A stretch of 40,920 nucleotides of DNA from Candidatus Andersenbacteria bacterium RIFCSPHIGHO2_12_FULL_45_11b (lineage in GTDB: Bacteria > Patescibacteriota > Andersenbacteria > UBA10190). Positions 15,323 to 22,784 of this stretch are shown one piece after another (the stretch's first letter is position 1; each line of letters starts with the position of its first letter). The translations under genes and the position numbers were made by a program. The stretch covers positions 1 to 40,920 of the forward strand of contig MHHS01000051.1 in the NCBI GenBank assembly GCA_001817115.1. Reading direction: 5' to 3'. Below the pieces are notes generated by a model that had not been told where the DNA came from, made no database searches, and saw only the letters and a program-made list of their open reading frames with translations.

Positions 15323-16375
15323 CTATGGATATGTTCTAATATTTTTTAACCGCGGATATAAGATTGCGTCACGTATATTATTTTGGCCAAGGATCCAAGT
15401 AATAAACCTCTCTATTCCTAAACCAAAACCAGACGTACCGCTATAATTTGCAAGGTCTCTAAGATGTATATACCACTCATAAGAATCGGTGGAAATATTT
15501 TGACGAAACAGCGACTCAAGTATTTCTTTTTTATTATCTTGTCTTTGACCACACCCAATAATTTCGCCACCAAAGGCTCCCTCAAATAAAGGAGGAAATA
15601 TTAGATCGGCATTAAGCACCTTTTCAGAATCCTTTGGATCTGGCTTTTGATAAAAAGGAACCCTATCACGGTCATAACCGTATATCCAAAAAGGAGTTTT
15701 ATATCTGAGCAACTGACTTAAAATAATCTCACTATTTGATTTTAGATCACGACCATGTTTAGTGTAATTTACAAGTCGCCCGAATCCATTTTCCTCCAAT
15801 AGTCCAACAGCTTCATCAAAAGTTATGCGAGGAAATTTTTGCGCCTTTAACACAGCCTCAATTGAGGTTCTAGTCGCTTTATCGTCTAAAGCTAATTTTT
15901 CAACAATATCAGGCAAATCTTTTATTGTTTTTACTAAAATTTTAATGTACTTCTCAACTAAAGGAATCAGATCATCAATTTGACCTCTTATTTCAGCTTC
16001 ACAATGGTAAAACTGATTAAGATGTTTCTCATCTGGATTCTCCCCGCGCATTGATGGTAAATAACAATAGACTTTATCGAAGCCATTCATTAGTACTGGT
16101 TCAAGACCAAATTGTGCTGAATCTACAAGAAAAGTTTTAAGATCGCCAAATTTAATCGATATAGCTTCAGAATCTGAGCTAGGTCCCATAGGAGAAGAAA
16201 TGCTAGGCGTGATCATAAATAAGTCAACATTATAGGCCCCCTGTGTTTCTGACCAATATTTATCAGTTGCAATTTTAATATAATGCCTCAATTTGGTTAA
16301 TTCTCTAAAATATTGAGAATCTGCGACTCTTAAATAATGTGTTCTTGGATTATACTTTGGAATATTAAGTTTCAT
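15323..16375 (-). CDS. Asparaginyl/aspartyl-tRNA synthetase-like catalytic domain protein
   Basis: The 350-residue protein is a class II synthetase core of the Asp/Asn branch without the N-terminal OB anticodon-binding domain. Motif 2 is SMRGENPDEKHLNQF (about 108-122) with Arg and Glu kept, and motif 3 is GFGLGIERFITW (about 317-328). It therefore should still make an aminoacyl-adenylate but is unlikely to recognise a tRNA in the usual way. Known tRNA-free relatives include archaeal AsnRS-like asparagine synthetase, which amidates aspartate. It is first in the six-gene operon, behind a strong promoter at the edge of an IS200-type element. I infer that it activates an acidic or amide amino acid for a small molecule. 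Confidence 0.85.
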   Translation of the reverse strand: MKLNIPKYNPRTHYLRVADSQYFRELTKLRHYIKIATDKYWSETQGAYNVDLFMITPSISSPMGPSSDSEAISIKFGDLKTFLVDSAQFGLEPVLMNGFDKVYCYLPSMRGENPDEKHLNQFYHCEAEIRGQIDDLIPLVEKYIKILVKTIKDLPDIVEKLALDDKATRTSIEAVLKAQKFPRITFDEAVGLLEENGFGRLVNYTKHGRDLKSNSEIILSQLLRYKTPFWIYGYDRDRVPFYQKPDPKDSEKVLNADLIFPPLFEGAFGGEIIGCGQRQDNKKEILESLFRQNISTDSYEWYIHLRDLANYSGTSGFGLGIERFITWILGQNNIRDAILYPRLKNIRTYP

Positions 16376-16468
16376 AGCAGTTATAAAGTATTTTATTTAA
16401 AGTATACTAACTAAATGATGATTTGTACTGGGAAAGGTTAATTTAATTATACTTTTGATAACAAACGC

Positions 16469-16497
16469 ATTATACAAATCTTTACATAATAAGTCAA
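16469..16497 (-). promoter_or_regulatory. Promoter of the AsnRS-like/SpeD/carbamoyltransferase operon
   Basis: TTGACT (16492-16497), 17 bp, TATAAT (16469-16474), about 95 bp before the AsnRS-like ATG. The -35 box coincides with the TTGAC end of the IS200-type element. Confidence 0.7.
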
Positions 16498-17029
16498 TCT
16501 CCACGGGCTTACGCCCGTGGCATGTATGTTAGAACGCAAGCATAGCTTGTCCTGAATCCTCTTTGCCCTGCATCTTGATATACCTTCGTATGATGTCTTC
16601 ATTCACCCCTACGGTAGAGACAAAGTACCCATCTGACCAGAAGCCTCCACCCCAGTATATCTGTTTGATGAAGGGGCATTTTTCGCGTATGGCGCGGCTG
16701 GTATTTGTTTTAATGATGCGTACGGCAGTTCCTGGTGCCATTTTTGGGGGAATGGAAATGAGGAGGTGGAGGTGATCTACGTCATGGTTAATCTCCTTAA
16801 ACTCGATTTCGGAGTAGTGCTTCCTAATCTCTTGCAACTTCAGCGCCATAAACGCAAAAATTCCTTCGTTAATGACCTTACGGCGGTACTTGGGTGTCAG
16901 GACTACGTGGTATTCACACAAATACACTGCGTGGGCTTGTTTCCGGTATCTCATGTCTCCATGATACTAGAGGATTCAGGAATCCACTCCTTCCCTCGGG
17001 CTTACGCCCGGGGCATGAAATTAGGTGGA
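16493..17029 (-). mobile_element. IS200-type insertion sequence
   Basis: A minimal single-gene element of about 537 bp. Subterminal hairpins are CCACGGGC-ttac-GCCCGTGG (16501-16520) and the related CCTCGGGC-ttac-GCCCGGGG (about 16994-17013). TTGAC (minus strand) occurs just outside the transposase-upstream end (17030-17034) and at the other end (16493-16497). This fits family insertion 3' of a short target with an identical cleavage site at the right end. The exact ends are inferred. Confidence 0.75.
16529..16954 (-). CDS. tnpA: IS200/IS605 family transposase TnpA
   Basis: The 141-residue protein is a Y1 HUH transposase acting on single-stranded DNA. The EYHVVLTPKYRRK start is typical, HLHLL (residues 61-65) carries the HUH histidines, and a Tyr in the SDGYFVSTVG segment is the likely nucleophile. 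Length is normal (130-155), with no frameshift, so it may be active. No tnpB accompanies it. The hairpin ends are intact. Confidence 0.95.
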   Translation of the reverse strand: MRYRKQAHAVYLCEYHVVLTPKYRRKVINEGIFAFMALKLQEIRKHYSEIEFKEINHDVDHLHLLISIPPKMAPGTAVRIIKTNTSRAIREKCPFIKQIYWGGGFWSDGYFVSTVGVNEDIIRRYIKMQGKEDSGQAMLAF

Positions 17030-17064
17030 GTCAAATTCTTACATGTCTAATTTGTCATATTTTC

Positions 17065-17092
17065 TTGACACTTCTTATTTTGTCGCTATAGA
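17065..17092 (+). promoter_or_regulatory. Strong promoter of the 63-residue gene
   Basis: TTGACA (17065-17070), 16 bp, TATAGA (17087-17092). The leader is about 60 nt and ends in AAAGGAGG (17145-17152), six bases before the ATG. Confidence 0.75.
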
Positions 17093-17158
17093 CAAAAAAG
17101 TAATCCTTGCTATTCTCCATACGTAGTAGTTCGTTCCAACTTGAAAAGGAGGTTTTTG

Positions 17159-17350
17159 ATGTGGTTAAAAGAAGCAGGAAGAAAATGTGCCAACTTTGCA
17201 GGGAAGTTGCTGAAGTCGCTCATGCATCGTCGCGCTCCTTTAGCGAAGCAACTCGACCGAGAGATTGTCGAGGAACCTGCTGACAAGCCTGCGCGAATCA
17301 AAATTCCCCCAAATTATTTCCACCCATCAATGTGGCGAGTTAGAATGTAG
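17159..17350 (+). CDS. Small basic protein, 63 residues, self-contained gene
   Basis: I do not recognise this protein. Residues 2-33 are basic and would form an amphipathic helix (WLKEAGRK...LLKSLMHRR). An acidic/proline linker follows (EIVEEPADKP), then a short aromatic tail, IPPNYFHPSMWRVRM. It has one cysteine and no signal peptide. The ATG at 17159 is fixed by a near-perfect Shine-Dalgarno site at ideal spacing. With a consensus promoter and a terminator it is a complete single-gene unit, which argues that it is real and well expressed. It lies between the IS element and the truncated DUF2156 copy. It may be a peptide precursor, a toxin or a small regulator; nothing decides this. Confidence 0.65.
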   Translation: MWLKEAGRKCANFAGKLLKSLMHRRAPLAKQLDREIVEEPADKPARIKIPPNYFHPSMWRVRM

Positions 17351-17371
17351 GTCAAGGGGACCCCTTTACTA

Positions 17372-17402
17372 GCCTTCACGAACAATCGTGAAGGCTTTTT
17401 TC
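17372..17402 (+). terminator. Terminator of the 63-residue gene
   Basis: GCCTTCACGA-acaa-TCGTGAAGGC, a perfect 10-bp stem, followed by seven U, 21 bases after the stop codon. Confidence 0.85.
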
Positions 17403-17431
17403 TATTCAAAATTTTAAGATTTTGCGATTAC

Positions 17432-17677
17432 CTACTCAGCACGCTCAATATCGTTGTCTCCAATTAACGAATAAAAAGGCTCGCTTGTTACGTAGTCAGA
17501 AAAATTAACAACTAGGTTTCCATTCAACTCACTAACCATAATTTTTCCATCAATATCCCAGCTCCACATACTCGTGAAATTAAAATCAGAGTACGGCAGG
17601 AATTTTGACGTATATCCTATAATCTCCTCTCTATCTGTCATTTCGAGAGGCTTAAATTCTGGAAATTTCGGAATCAT
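17432..17677 (-). pseudogene. Truncated DUF2156 gene copy
   Basis: The first 42 codons are almost identical to the gene at 81-989; the next 35 or so are similar but diverging. The frame then stops at 81 of 302 residues, close to the terminator of the small-protein gene. The core acyltransferase domain is missing, so the product is not expected to function. Its 5' flank to 17776 is nearly identical to that of the intact copy. Confidence 0.85.
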
Positions 17678-17729
17678 CAGATTATGCTAATACAAAAGGA
17701 GTAAAAAGCGAATTTCAGCCTCGGTGAAT

Positions 17730-17776
17730 TTAACACCTTTCCAACACAATCATTTTGGTGATTTTTGCGCCGAAAT
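17730..17776 (-). pseudogene. 3' remnant of a speD-like gene (copy 2)
   Basis: It encodes FGAKITKMIVLERC and a stop, the same remnant as 1042-1089, upstream of the truncated DUF2156 copy. Identity with copy 1 ends sharply after GCCGAAAT, which marks the duplication boundary. Confidence 0.75.
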
Positions 17777-17786
17777 TAGCTGCGCC

Positions 17787-18521
17787 CTATTTTAAGCTTA
17801 AAGCCAAATCAACTTTATTCGTAGAAAATTGATCTACTTTCAACTCTATCGCCCTTTGAATCGATTCTTCAGTGTCGCAATTAGCCGCATGAACTTTTAA
17901 GCCAAGATCGTGCAATTGACCAACAAATTCTTTAGACAATATTAATAATGGACAATGAACCACATCAAGTCGCCCGAGTATTGCGGTTCCTTTTATAATA
18001 TCCTCTCCTAAGCTGGCGGACATCCACGATGGATACTCCTGGATAAAGACTCCGATTGTTGCATTCGGCTCCATTTCTTTTACTCGAGACAATACTTGCG
18101 CATGTGGGGAAGTAAATTCTATAGAACTTACAAGCCCGTACTTTTTTGCAGTTCCAAGAGCGATCTCTAGGAATTCTGCTGTATACCCCTTCAGTTCAAT
18201 CTCATATACTATCTTATCGCCAAATAATTCAAATACTTCTTCAAGAAACGGGACTTTTTCGTTCGCGAATTGATCAGAAAACCAGCTCCCCGCATCAAGC
18301 GATTTGATATATTGCGAGTCTTCCTCGCTAATCAACCCTTCTCCGTTATTCGTTGTGCCCAAAAAGTAGTCATGATGAACAATTAATTTTTTATCTTTAC
18401 TCAAATGGATATCGAGTTCAATAGCATCAACCCCCTTATCTACGGCCGACTTGAAAGACGCGATTGTATTTTCCGGGAAGTGTTCCCTATCTCCTCTATG
18501 TGCGATGATTTTGGGGGTCAT
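17787..18521 (-). CDS. Glycerophosphodiester phosphodiesterase family protein
   Basis: The 244-residue protein hydrolyses glycerophosphodiesters to an alcohol and glycerol-3-phosphate in characterised relatives. It has AHRGDREHFPENT (about 6-18), the metal/catalytic ELDIHLSKD and VHHD, a central YEIELKG strand, and the late VHAANCDT. Size is that of cytosolic bacterial GDPDs; there is no signal peptide. ATG 18521 is chosen because the family begins right before IAHRG; an upstream start would add 34 atypical residues. It ends 10 bases from the island boundary repeat. Confidence 0.9.
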   Translation of the reverse strand: MTPKIIAHRGDREHFPENTIASFKSAVDKGVDAIELDIHLSKDKKLIVHHDYFLGTTNNGEGLISEEDSQYIKSLDAGSWFSDQFANEKVPFLEEVFELFGDKIVYEIELKGYTAEFLEIALGTAKKYGLVSSIEFTSPHAQVLSRVKEMEPNATIGVFIQEYPSWMSASLGEDIIKGTAILGRLDVVHCPLLILSKEFVGQLHDLGLKVHAANCDTEESIQRAIELKVDQFSTNKVDLALSLK

Positions 18522-18601
18522 ATTTTTAAAAACTATATCATTTTTTGCAAAAGCCGGCTTCGGGCCAAACGATCTCTCCTGCATGATCTGAACAGCATGT
18601 C

Positions 18602-18635
18602 GCAGGGGTGGTATTACTACCATCCCTGCTTTTTT
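18602..18635 (+). terminator. Orphan plus-strand terminator
   Basis: GCAGGGGTGGTA-ttac-TACCATCCCTGC, a 12-bp stem with one G-U pair, then UUUUUUAU. Both flanking genes are on the minus strand, so no known transcript needs it. It may end a small or antisense RNA. Confidence 0.55.
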
Positions 18636-19116
18636 ATCCCTTAAAACTCACACTATCAAAAAATGCGCTGTTAGCCTGCCCCCAAGTCCAATGAGCTATT
18701 TCTTTGACAAGAGGGAATGTGTCCATGTTCTCTATACTCTCTTCATTAGCCCGCTGGAACGCAACTGATTCATTATTTATCGTTGGTTTTTCATCGTGTA
18801 TGTCGCATAAAAAAACGATGAGCAACGGCTGGAAGATGTGATTTTTGACTGATAGTAAATATTCGGGAGAACTAAATACGCCCAGGAGCTTTTCAGGAGA
18901 TACCTGAAATCCAGTTTCTTCCAATAATTCTCTTTTCAAGCAAGAAACGACGGATTCCCCTAATTCCATTTTTCCTCCCGGCAGCGCCCATAGCGAACTA
19001 TCTTCCCTTTTATGAAGCAATATATGCCCCTTGGAATTCAGTACTACTCCGTGCACAGAGGGGGTCCATAACTGATTTGGCGCAAGAGACTTATTATTAT
19101 AATGAACCGTGATCAT
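18634..19116 (-). CDS. NUDIX hydrolase
   Basis: The 160-residue protein carries a complete Nudix box, from GGKMELGES to RELLEETGF (about 46-69), with all catalytic glutamates. Such enzymes cleave nucleoside diphosphates linked to another group. The W-PGG pattern and C-terminal variability do not tell the substrate. ATG 19116 is preferred to an upstream in-frame start at 19146, which would run into the divergent gene at 19134. Overlapping promoters with that gene are likely, as only 17 bases separate the starts. Confidence 0.88.
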   Translation of the reverse strand: MITVHYNNKSLAPNQLWTPSVHGVVLNSKGHILLHKREDSSLWALPGGKMELGESVVSCLKRELLEETGFQVSPEKLLGVFSSPEYLLSVKNHIFQPLLIVFLCDIHDEKPTINNESVAFQRANEESIENMDTFPLVKEIAHWTWGQANSAFFDSVSFKG

Positions 19117-19133
19117 ATTATATAATACTATAT

Positions 19134-19529
19134 ATGGAAAAAGCATATATCAGTATTAGCTTCAAAAATCGCAAAAAACTTGATGCCGAAATCTCAGCTT
19201 TAAAAGAAGTATTGCAAAAACACAATATACGGCCACAAGTATTTGTTGATGAATACGTTTTTTCTCCAGAGCAAGAAAAAGAAATGATGGAACAAGCTAC
19301 GAAAGATATTTCTGAATCGTCACTTCTGATTGCAGAGCTGACAGAAAAAGCTATTGGCGTTGGGATTGAAGTCGGCTATGCCGCCGCGCTCAAGATTCCA
19401 GTGCTATATGTAAAGCACAAAAACGCTGAATACTCGAAAACCATTGGCGGTTTAAGTGCAAAAGTTATTTCGTATGAAAATACTGAAGACTTAAAAAAAC
19501 AATTAGATCAATACCTTAACTTAAACTAA
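19134..19529 (+). CDS. Nucleoside 2-deoxyribosyltransferase-like protein
   Basis: The 131-residue protein fits the NDT/DNPH1 Rossmann-like family that cleaves or exchanges the N-glycosidic bond of deoxynucleosides or nucleotides. Visible are the YISISFKN first strand, SSLLIAELTEKAIGVGIEVGYA (Glu in GIEVGYA as the probable nucleophile) and a PVLYVKH strand. Length is typical. It starts divergently from the NUDIX gene, almost leaderless, and ends before a strong symmetrical terminator. Confidence 0.75.
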   Translation: MEKAYISISFKNRKKLDAEISALKEVLQKHNIRPQVFVDEYVFSPEQEKEMMEQATKDISESSLLIAELTEKAIGVGIEVGYAAALKIPVLYVKHKNAEYSKTIGGLSAKVISYENTEDLKKQLDQYLNLN

Positions 19530-19581
19530 GAAAAATATCACCAAAACCAGTCAATAAGCCTACAACCAGACTATGGCACAC

Positions 19582-19605
19582 AAAAGCCCCTCGCGAGGGG
19601 CTTTT
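19582..19605 (+). terminator. Bidirectional terminator
   Basis: AAAAGCCCCTCG and CGAGGGGCTTTT form a perfect palindrome with U-tracts on both strands. It serves the deoxyribosyltransferase gene and the convergent speD-like gene. Confidence 0.9.
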
Positions 19606-19633
19606 GTTATTTGAATTTTAAGCTTTCGTACTA

Positions 19634-20002
19634 TTACCTATCCAACACGGTCATTTTTGTGGTTTTTGCGCCAAAGTATTTTTGACAAAATTCTAAGGCA
19701 ACATTGGCGTCAAAATCTTTGCAGCTGAATATATCGATATATGCACGATTTGCTACTTCATCTAAATGCACCGTAATCGAAGACGTTTCAATGAACTGAA
19801 TAGCGGAATATCCCTCAAGATTTCCTGCTCCGAAGCGGTCGATATGGCATGGGCCATGAGCCTGCATATTTACGACCTCAATAACCTCTTTCACGAAGTT
19901 TTCTAGTAATTCCTTATTATTGACACGATCATGCTCGCAATCGTGCAAATCGATTGCTGCTGATTTCCCCCATTGATCCTGAAACGATAGCGGATGGCTC
20001 AT
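19634..20002 (-). CDS. Diverged SpeD-like pyruvoyl decarboxylase
   Basis: The 122-residue protein follows the SpeD fold. Ser74 in TSSITVH matches the cleavage serine, His79 the processing His and Cys94 (DIFSC) the catalytic Cys. The usual Glu before Ser is Thr and the His after it is Ser, and the WPE segment is DEV. Autocleavage chemistry thus looks possible, but substrate contacts differ. Known neofunctionalised SpeD homologues decarboxylate arginine or ornithine, so the substrate is open. Its C-terminus matches the two speD remnants in the island repeats. AAGGA lies eight bases before ATG 20002. Confidence 0.75.
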   Translation of the reverse strand: MSHPLSFQDQWGKSAAIDLHDCEHDRVNNKELLENFVKEVIEVVNMQAHGPCHIDRFGAGNLEGYSAIQFIETSSITVHLDEVANRAYIDIFSCKDFDANVALEFCQKYFGAKTTKMTVLDR

Positions 20003-20147
20003 ATGGATATTATCCTTATACCTTACACTATCCAAATGGAAAAGTCAACTTTTTTCGACACTCCTGCCATTTATTGACACAACCCCCTACCCATGGTTCC
20101 CTTTGTCGAGAGGGATCGTTCTTTTCACCACTATAAGAGGAAGCGCC

Positions 20148-21092
20148 ATGCAGTTTGCTCACCGGCACATTGTGTCTGTTGACCAATTCACCAAGGGAGA
20201 AATTGAGCATCTATTCCAATTTGCGCATCGAATGCGCCCTATCGAACAACACGTTGTGCGATGCCAAGTATTAGACGGCTACATCCTCGGAAGCTTCTTC
20301 TTCGAAGCAAGCACGCGAACTCGCATGAGTTTCGAAACTGCCTTTATGCGCCTCGGCGGATTAGTGAACACCACGACCGGGTTTACCTTCTCCTCTATGG
20401 CAAAGGGAGAATCGCTTGCAGATACCATTCGCGTTGCTCAAGGCTATTGCGACATTATCGTAATGCGCCACCCAGATGTCGGCTCTGCTGAACTTGCGTC
20501 AAGATATTCGACAAAGCCGATCATTAACGGCGGAGACGGGCCGGGAGAACACCCCACGCAAGCACTTCTCGACTTGTTCACTATTAAGGAAGAGAAGCAG
20601 CGAGTAGACGGCTTAACTATTGCGATGATCGGCGACTTGAAACATGGACGAACCATACATTCGCTTGCCAAATTACTGACACTATACAGCGACATCAAGA
20701 TTCAATTGATCGCGCCCGAGGAAGTGCAAATGCCTCCGGAGCTCGTTGAGTATCTTCGGTCGAAAGGATGTGAAGTTACACAATCAGATCGTTTGGAGGA
20801 TTGCTTGCCTTCCGCAGATGTGCTGTATGTGACTCGAATTCAAAAGGAACGCTTCGATGACGTAGAATCGTATAGCCGAGTTAATGGCACCTATTCGATT
20901 AATCGCGCATTGATCGAAAGGGGTTGCAAGAGCGATGTGACGATCATGCATCCGCTTCCCCGCTTAGGAGAACTGGCAACCGACGTGGATAACCTTCCAG
21001 GAGCTGCTTATTTTCGGCAAGCAGAAAATGGGACGCTTGTTCGCATGGCCCTCTTTATTCTCGTTCTCCGGAAAGAGAATAAGTTCGTGTAG
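20148..21092 (+). CDS. pyrB: Aspartate carbamoyltransferase catalytic chain
   Basis: This enzyme makes N-carbamoyl-aspartate, the first committed step of pyrimidine synthesis. FFEASTRTRMSFE carries the carbamoyl-phosphate site STRT (about 50-53), HPTQALLD (about 135-142) and MHPLPR (about 271-276) complete the active site. The 314 residues are typical. ATG 20148 has AGAGGAAG upstream and fits the family start. No pyrI follows. A plus-strand terminator ends the gene. Confidence 0.95.
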   Translation: MQFAHRHIVSVDQFTKGEIEHLFQFAHRMRPIEQHVVRCQVLDGYILGSFFFEASTRTRMSFETAFMRLGGLVNTTTGFTFSSMAKGESLADTIRVAQGYCDIIVMRHPDVGSAELASRYSTKPIINGGDGPGEHPTQALLDLFTIKEEKQRVDGLTIAMIGDLKHGRTIHSLAKLLTLYSDIKIQLIAPEEVQMPPELVEYLRSKGCEVTQSDRLEDCLPSADVLYVTRIQKERFDDVESYSRVNGTYSINRALIERGCKSDVTIMHPLPRLGELATDVDNLPGAAYFRQAENGTLVRMALFILVLRKENKFV

Positions 21093-21100
21093 CGCGTTAG

Positions 21101-21130
21101 CGGAGCTTGTACCCCAGGCTCCGTTTTTTT
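21101..21130 (+). terminator. Terminator of pyrB
   Basis: CGGAGC and GCTCCG around an 11-base loop, followed by seven U. Confidence 0.8.
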
Positions 21131-21168
21131 ACTTCCAAAATCTTTCTTCTGCAAATACAATATAAAGT

Positions 21169-21981
21169 ATGACACCAACAATCACTGCACTAGGTACCGG
21201 ATGCGCAGATTCCACAAAATATTTTCAAACTGCTTTTTTAATCCAAGACGAGCATACTAATCTTCTTATCGATACGGGCGGTGGAAGCGGGATTTTATCC
21301 CAACTCGACAAATGCGATATTGATTTAAATAGCATTCAGAATATTTTTATAACGCATAAGCATATTGATCATATTTTCGGCGTATTCTGGATATTGCGGT
21401 TTCGAGGAGCGAACATTGCAAACGGAAAAGCAGATAACATTACTATCTATGCATCAGCAAAAAATATCGCGCTTATAAAACAAGTATCCGGAATATTTTT
21501 AAAAGAGAAAGTAATTGCTTTATTTGATTCAAAAATACGTTTTATTGCAGTAGACAAAACCGCAAATACAAAAATAAACGACTGGGGTTTAGAGTTTTTT
21601 GACATACAGAGCAAAAAAGAAGAACAATTTGGCTGCCACATCAGGCTTCCTACTAACAAAACAATCGCTTTCATCGGCGATGAACCATACACCGATGCAA
21701 TACTTCCCCACTGCAAAAATATCGACTACTTTTTTCACGATTCGTATTGCTTGGAAAAAGATCGAGACATATTTCACCCTGAGGAAATATCGCACTCTAC
21801 TGCAAAAGAAGCAGGCGCGAACGCGCAAAAAGTGCAAGCAAAAAACCTTATTCTTTTCCACACAGAAGACAAATTGACGTTTGGAAATCGAAAAGAATTA
21901 TATGCAGCAGAAGCGAAAAAAGAATTTTCCGGGAATGTTTTCGTGCCGGATGATGGAGATGTGATTGAGGTAGTAATCTAA
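21169..21981 (+). CDS. Metallo-beta-lactamase-fold hydrolase (RNase Z-like)
   Basis: The 270-residue protein has the MBL fold with metal site THKHIDH (about 62-68), an Asp in FIGDEP and a late FHTED histidine. The start ITALGTGCADS resembles RNase Z/ElaC and arylsulfatase-like members. The flexible arm of RNase Z is not obvious, so the substrate is uncertain. TACAATATAAAG just before the ATG suggests a nearly leaderless transcript. Confidence 0.82.
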   Translation: MTPTITALGTGCADSTKYFQTAFLIQDEHTNLLIDTGGGSGILSQLDKCDIDLNSIQNIFITHKHIDHIFGVFWILRFRGANIANGKADNITIYASAKNIALIKQVSGIFLKEKVIALFDSKIRFIAVDKTANTKINDWGLEFFDIQSKKEEQFGCHIRLPTNKTIAFIGDEPYTDAILPHCKNIDYFFHDSYCLEKDRDIFHPEEISHSTAKEAGANAQKVQAKNLILFHTEDKLTFGNRKELYAAEAKKEFSGNVFVPDDGDVIEVVI

Positions 21982-22030
21982 TAATAACTGCTCAATTTCC
22001 TACATCCCAGCGTTTTGATATACTTCGTTC

Positions 22031-22612
22031 ATGACGAAGCGTAAATTTTACTGCTACGTTGATGAGTCTGGGCAAGACACCAAAGGACGATTATTTGTAG
22101 TATCTGTTGTTATAGGCAATCGCGAAGCCAGAGACGTCCTCGAAAATATATTGGGAGAAATTGAATTATCGTCCGGTAAACGAAAAAAGAAATGGCAAAA
22201 AACAACATTTCAACAACGCAACACGTATTTAGAAAAGATTATTACGCTTAAAGAATTACACCGTGCCCTGTTTACCGCTCAATATGAAACAACTAAAGAA
22301 TACGAATCGCTTACTACCTATACTGTAGCGCAAGCAGTAAACACGTATGCTGCTGAAACGGATTATAAAGTAACTATAATTATCGACGGATTAACGAGCG
22401 CATCCCGACAACGAGTTATGCGCCATCTCCATAAACTCAAAATTAAATATCAAAAAGTGGTTCTGGGAGCACGAGATCAATCCAGTGCCCTTCTTCGACT
22501 CGCCGATGCCTTGGCAGGATTGGCACGAGATTATTACGAGGGAAATACTAATGCTAAAAAGTGGATCAAGGCATTTGTAAAAATGGGACTTCTTACAAAT
22601 TTGAAGGACTAA
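22031..22612 (+). CDS. DUF3800 protein
   Basis: The 193-residue protein begins with FYCYVDESGQD, the acidic hallmark of DUF3800, and has IIIDG in the middle and LRLADALAGLARD near the end. The pattern of Asp/Glu residues resembles an RNase H-like nuclease fold; function is not established. It is often found in mobile or defence contexts, but here it stands alone among metabolic genes. Its stop codon touches the terminator of a candidate antisense-side small RNA. Confidence 0.8.
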   Translation: MTKRKFYCYVDESGQDTKGRLFVVSVVIGNREARDVLENILGEIELSSGKRKKKWQKTTFQQRNTYLEKIITLKELHRALFTAQYETTKEYESLTTYTVAQAVNTYAAETDYKVTIIIDGLTSASRQRVMRHLHKLKIKYQKVVLGARDQSSALLRLADALAGLARDYYEGNTNAKKWIKAFVKMGLLTNLKD

Positions 22613-22692
22613 AAAACCTCGGTGTCCACCGAGGTTCCCAGCGCGAGGCTGGCTGGCCCTATTCCCGCCACAAGGGTCGGTTTATGAGCAGT
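22611..22692 (-). ncRNA. Candidate structured small RNA, about 82 nt
   Basis: On the minus strand a promoter (TTGCAT 22721-22726, 16 bp, TATATT 22699-22704) is followed by three hairpins: CCCU/AGGG (22657-22676), CCAGC-cucgc-GCUGG (22638-22652) and a terminator ACCUCGGUG-ga-CACCGAGGU with six U (22611-22635). No open reading frame of note is inside, and no minus-strand gene follows, so it is a stand-alone transcript candidate. I know no family that matches. Confidence 0.5.
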
Positions 22693-22784
22693 ACTGCTAA
22701 TATATCACAAAACTGCAAAAATGCAATGTTTTTGTTCGTAAGTTCAACTTGGACTTATTTCAATCAATATGACACCCTTATTGC

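Noticed and set aside
15180-15446. Plus-strand hydrophobic frame within speD/AsnRS-like genes
   Set aside because: It is the antisense of conserved codons; hydrophobicity comes from the AT-rich complement.
16501-17013. Repeated CGGGC-ttac-GCCCG hairpins as a CRISPR-like array
   Set aside because: Only two copies, flanking a transposase; they are IS200-type ends.
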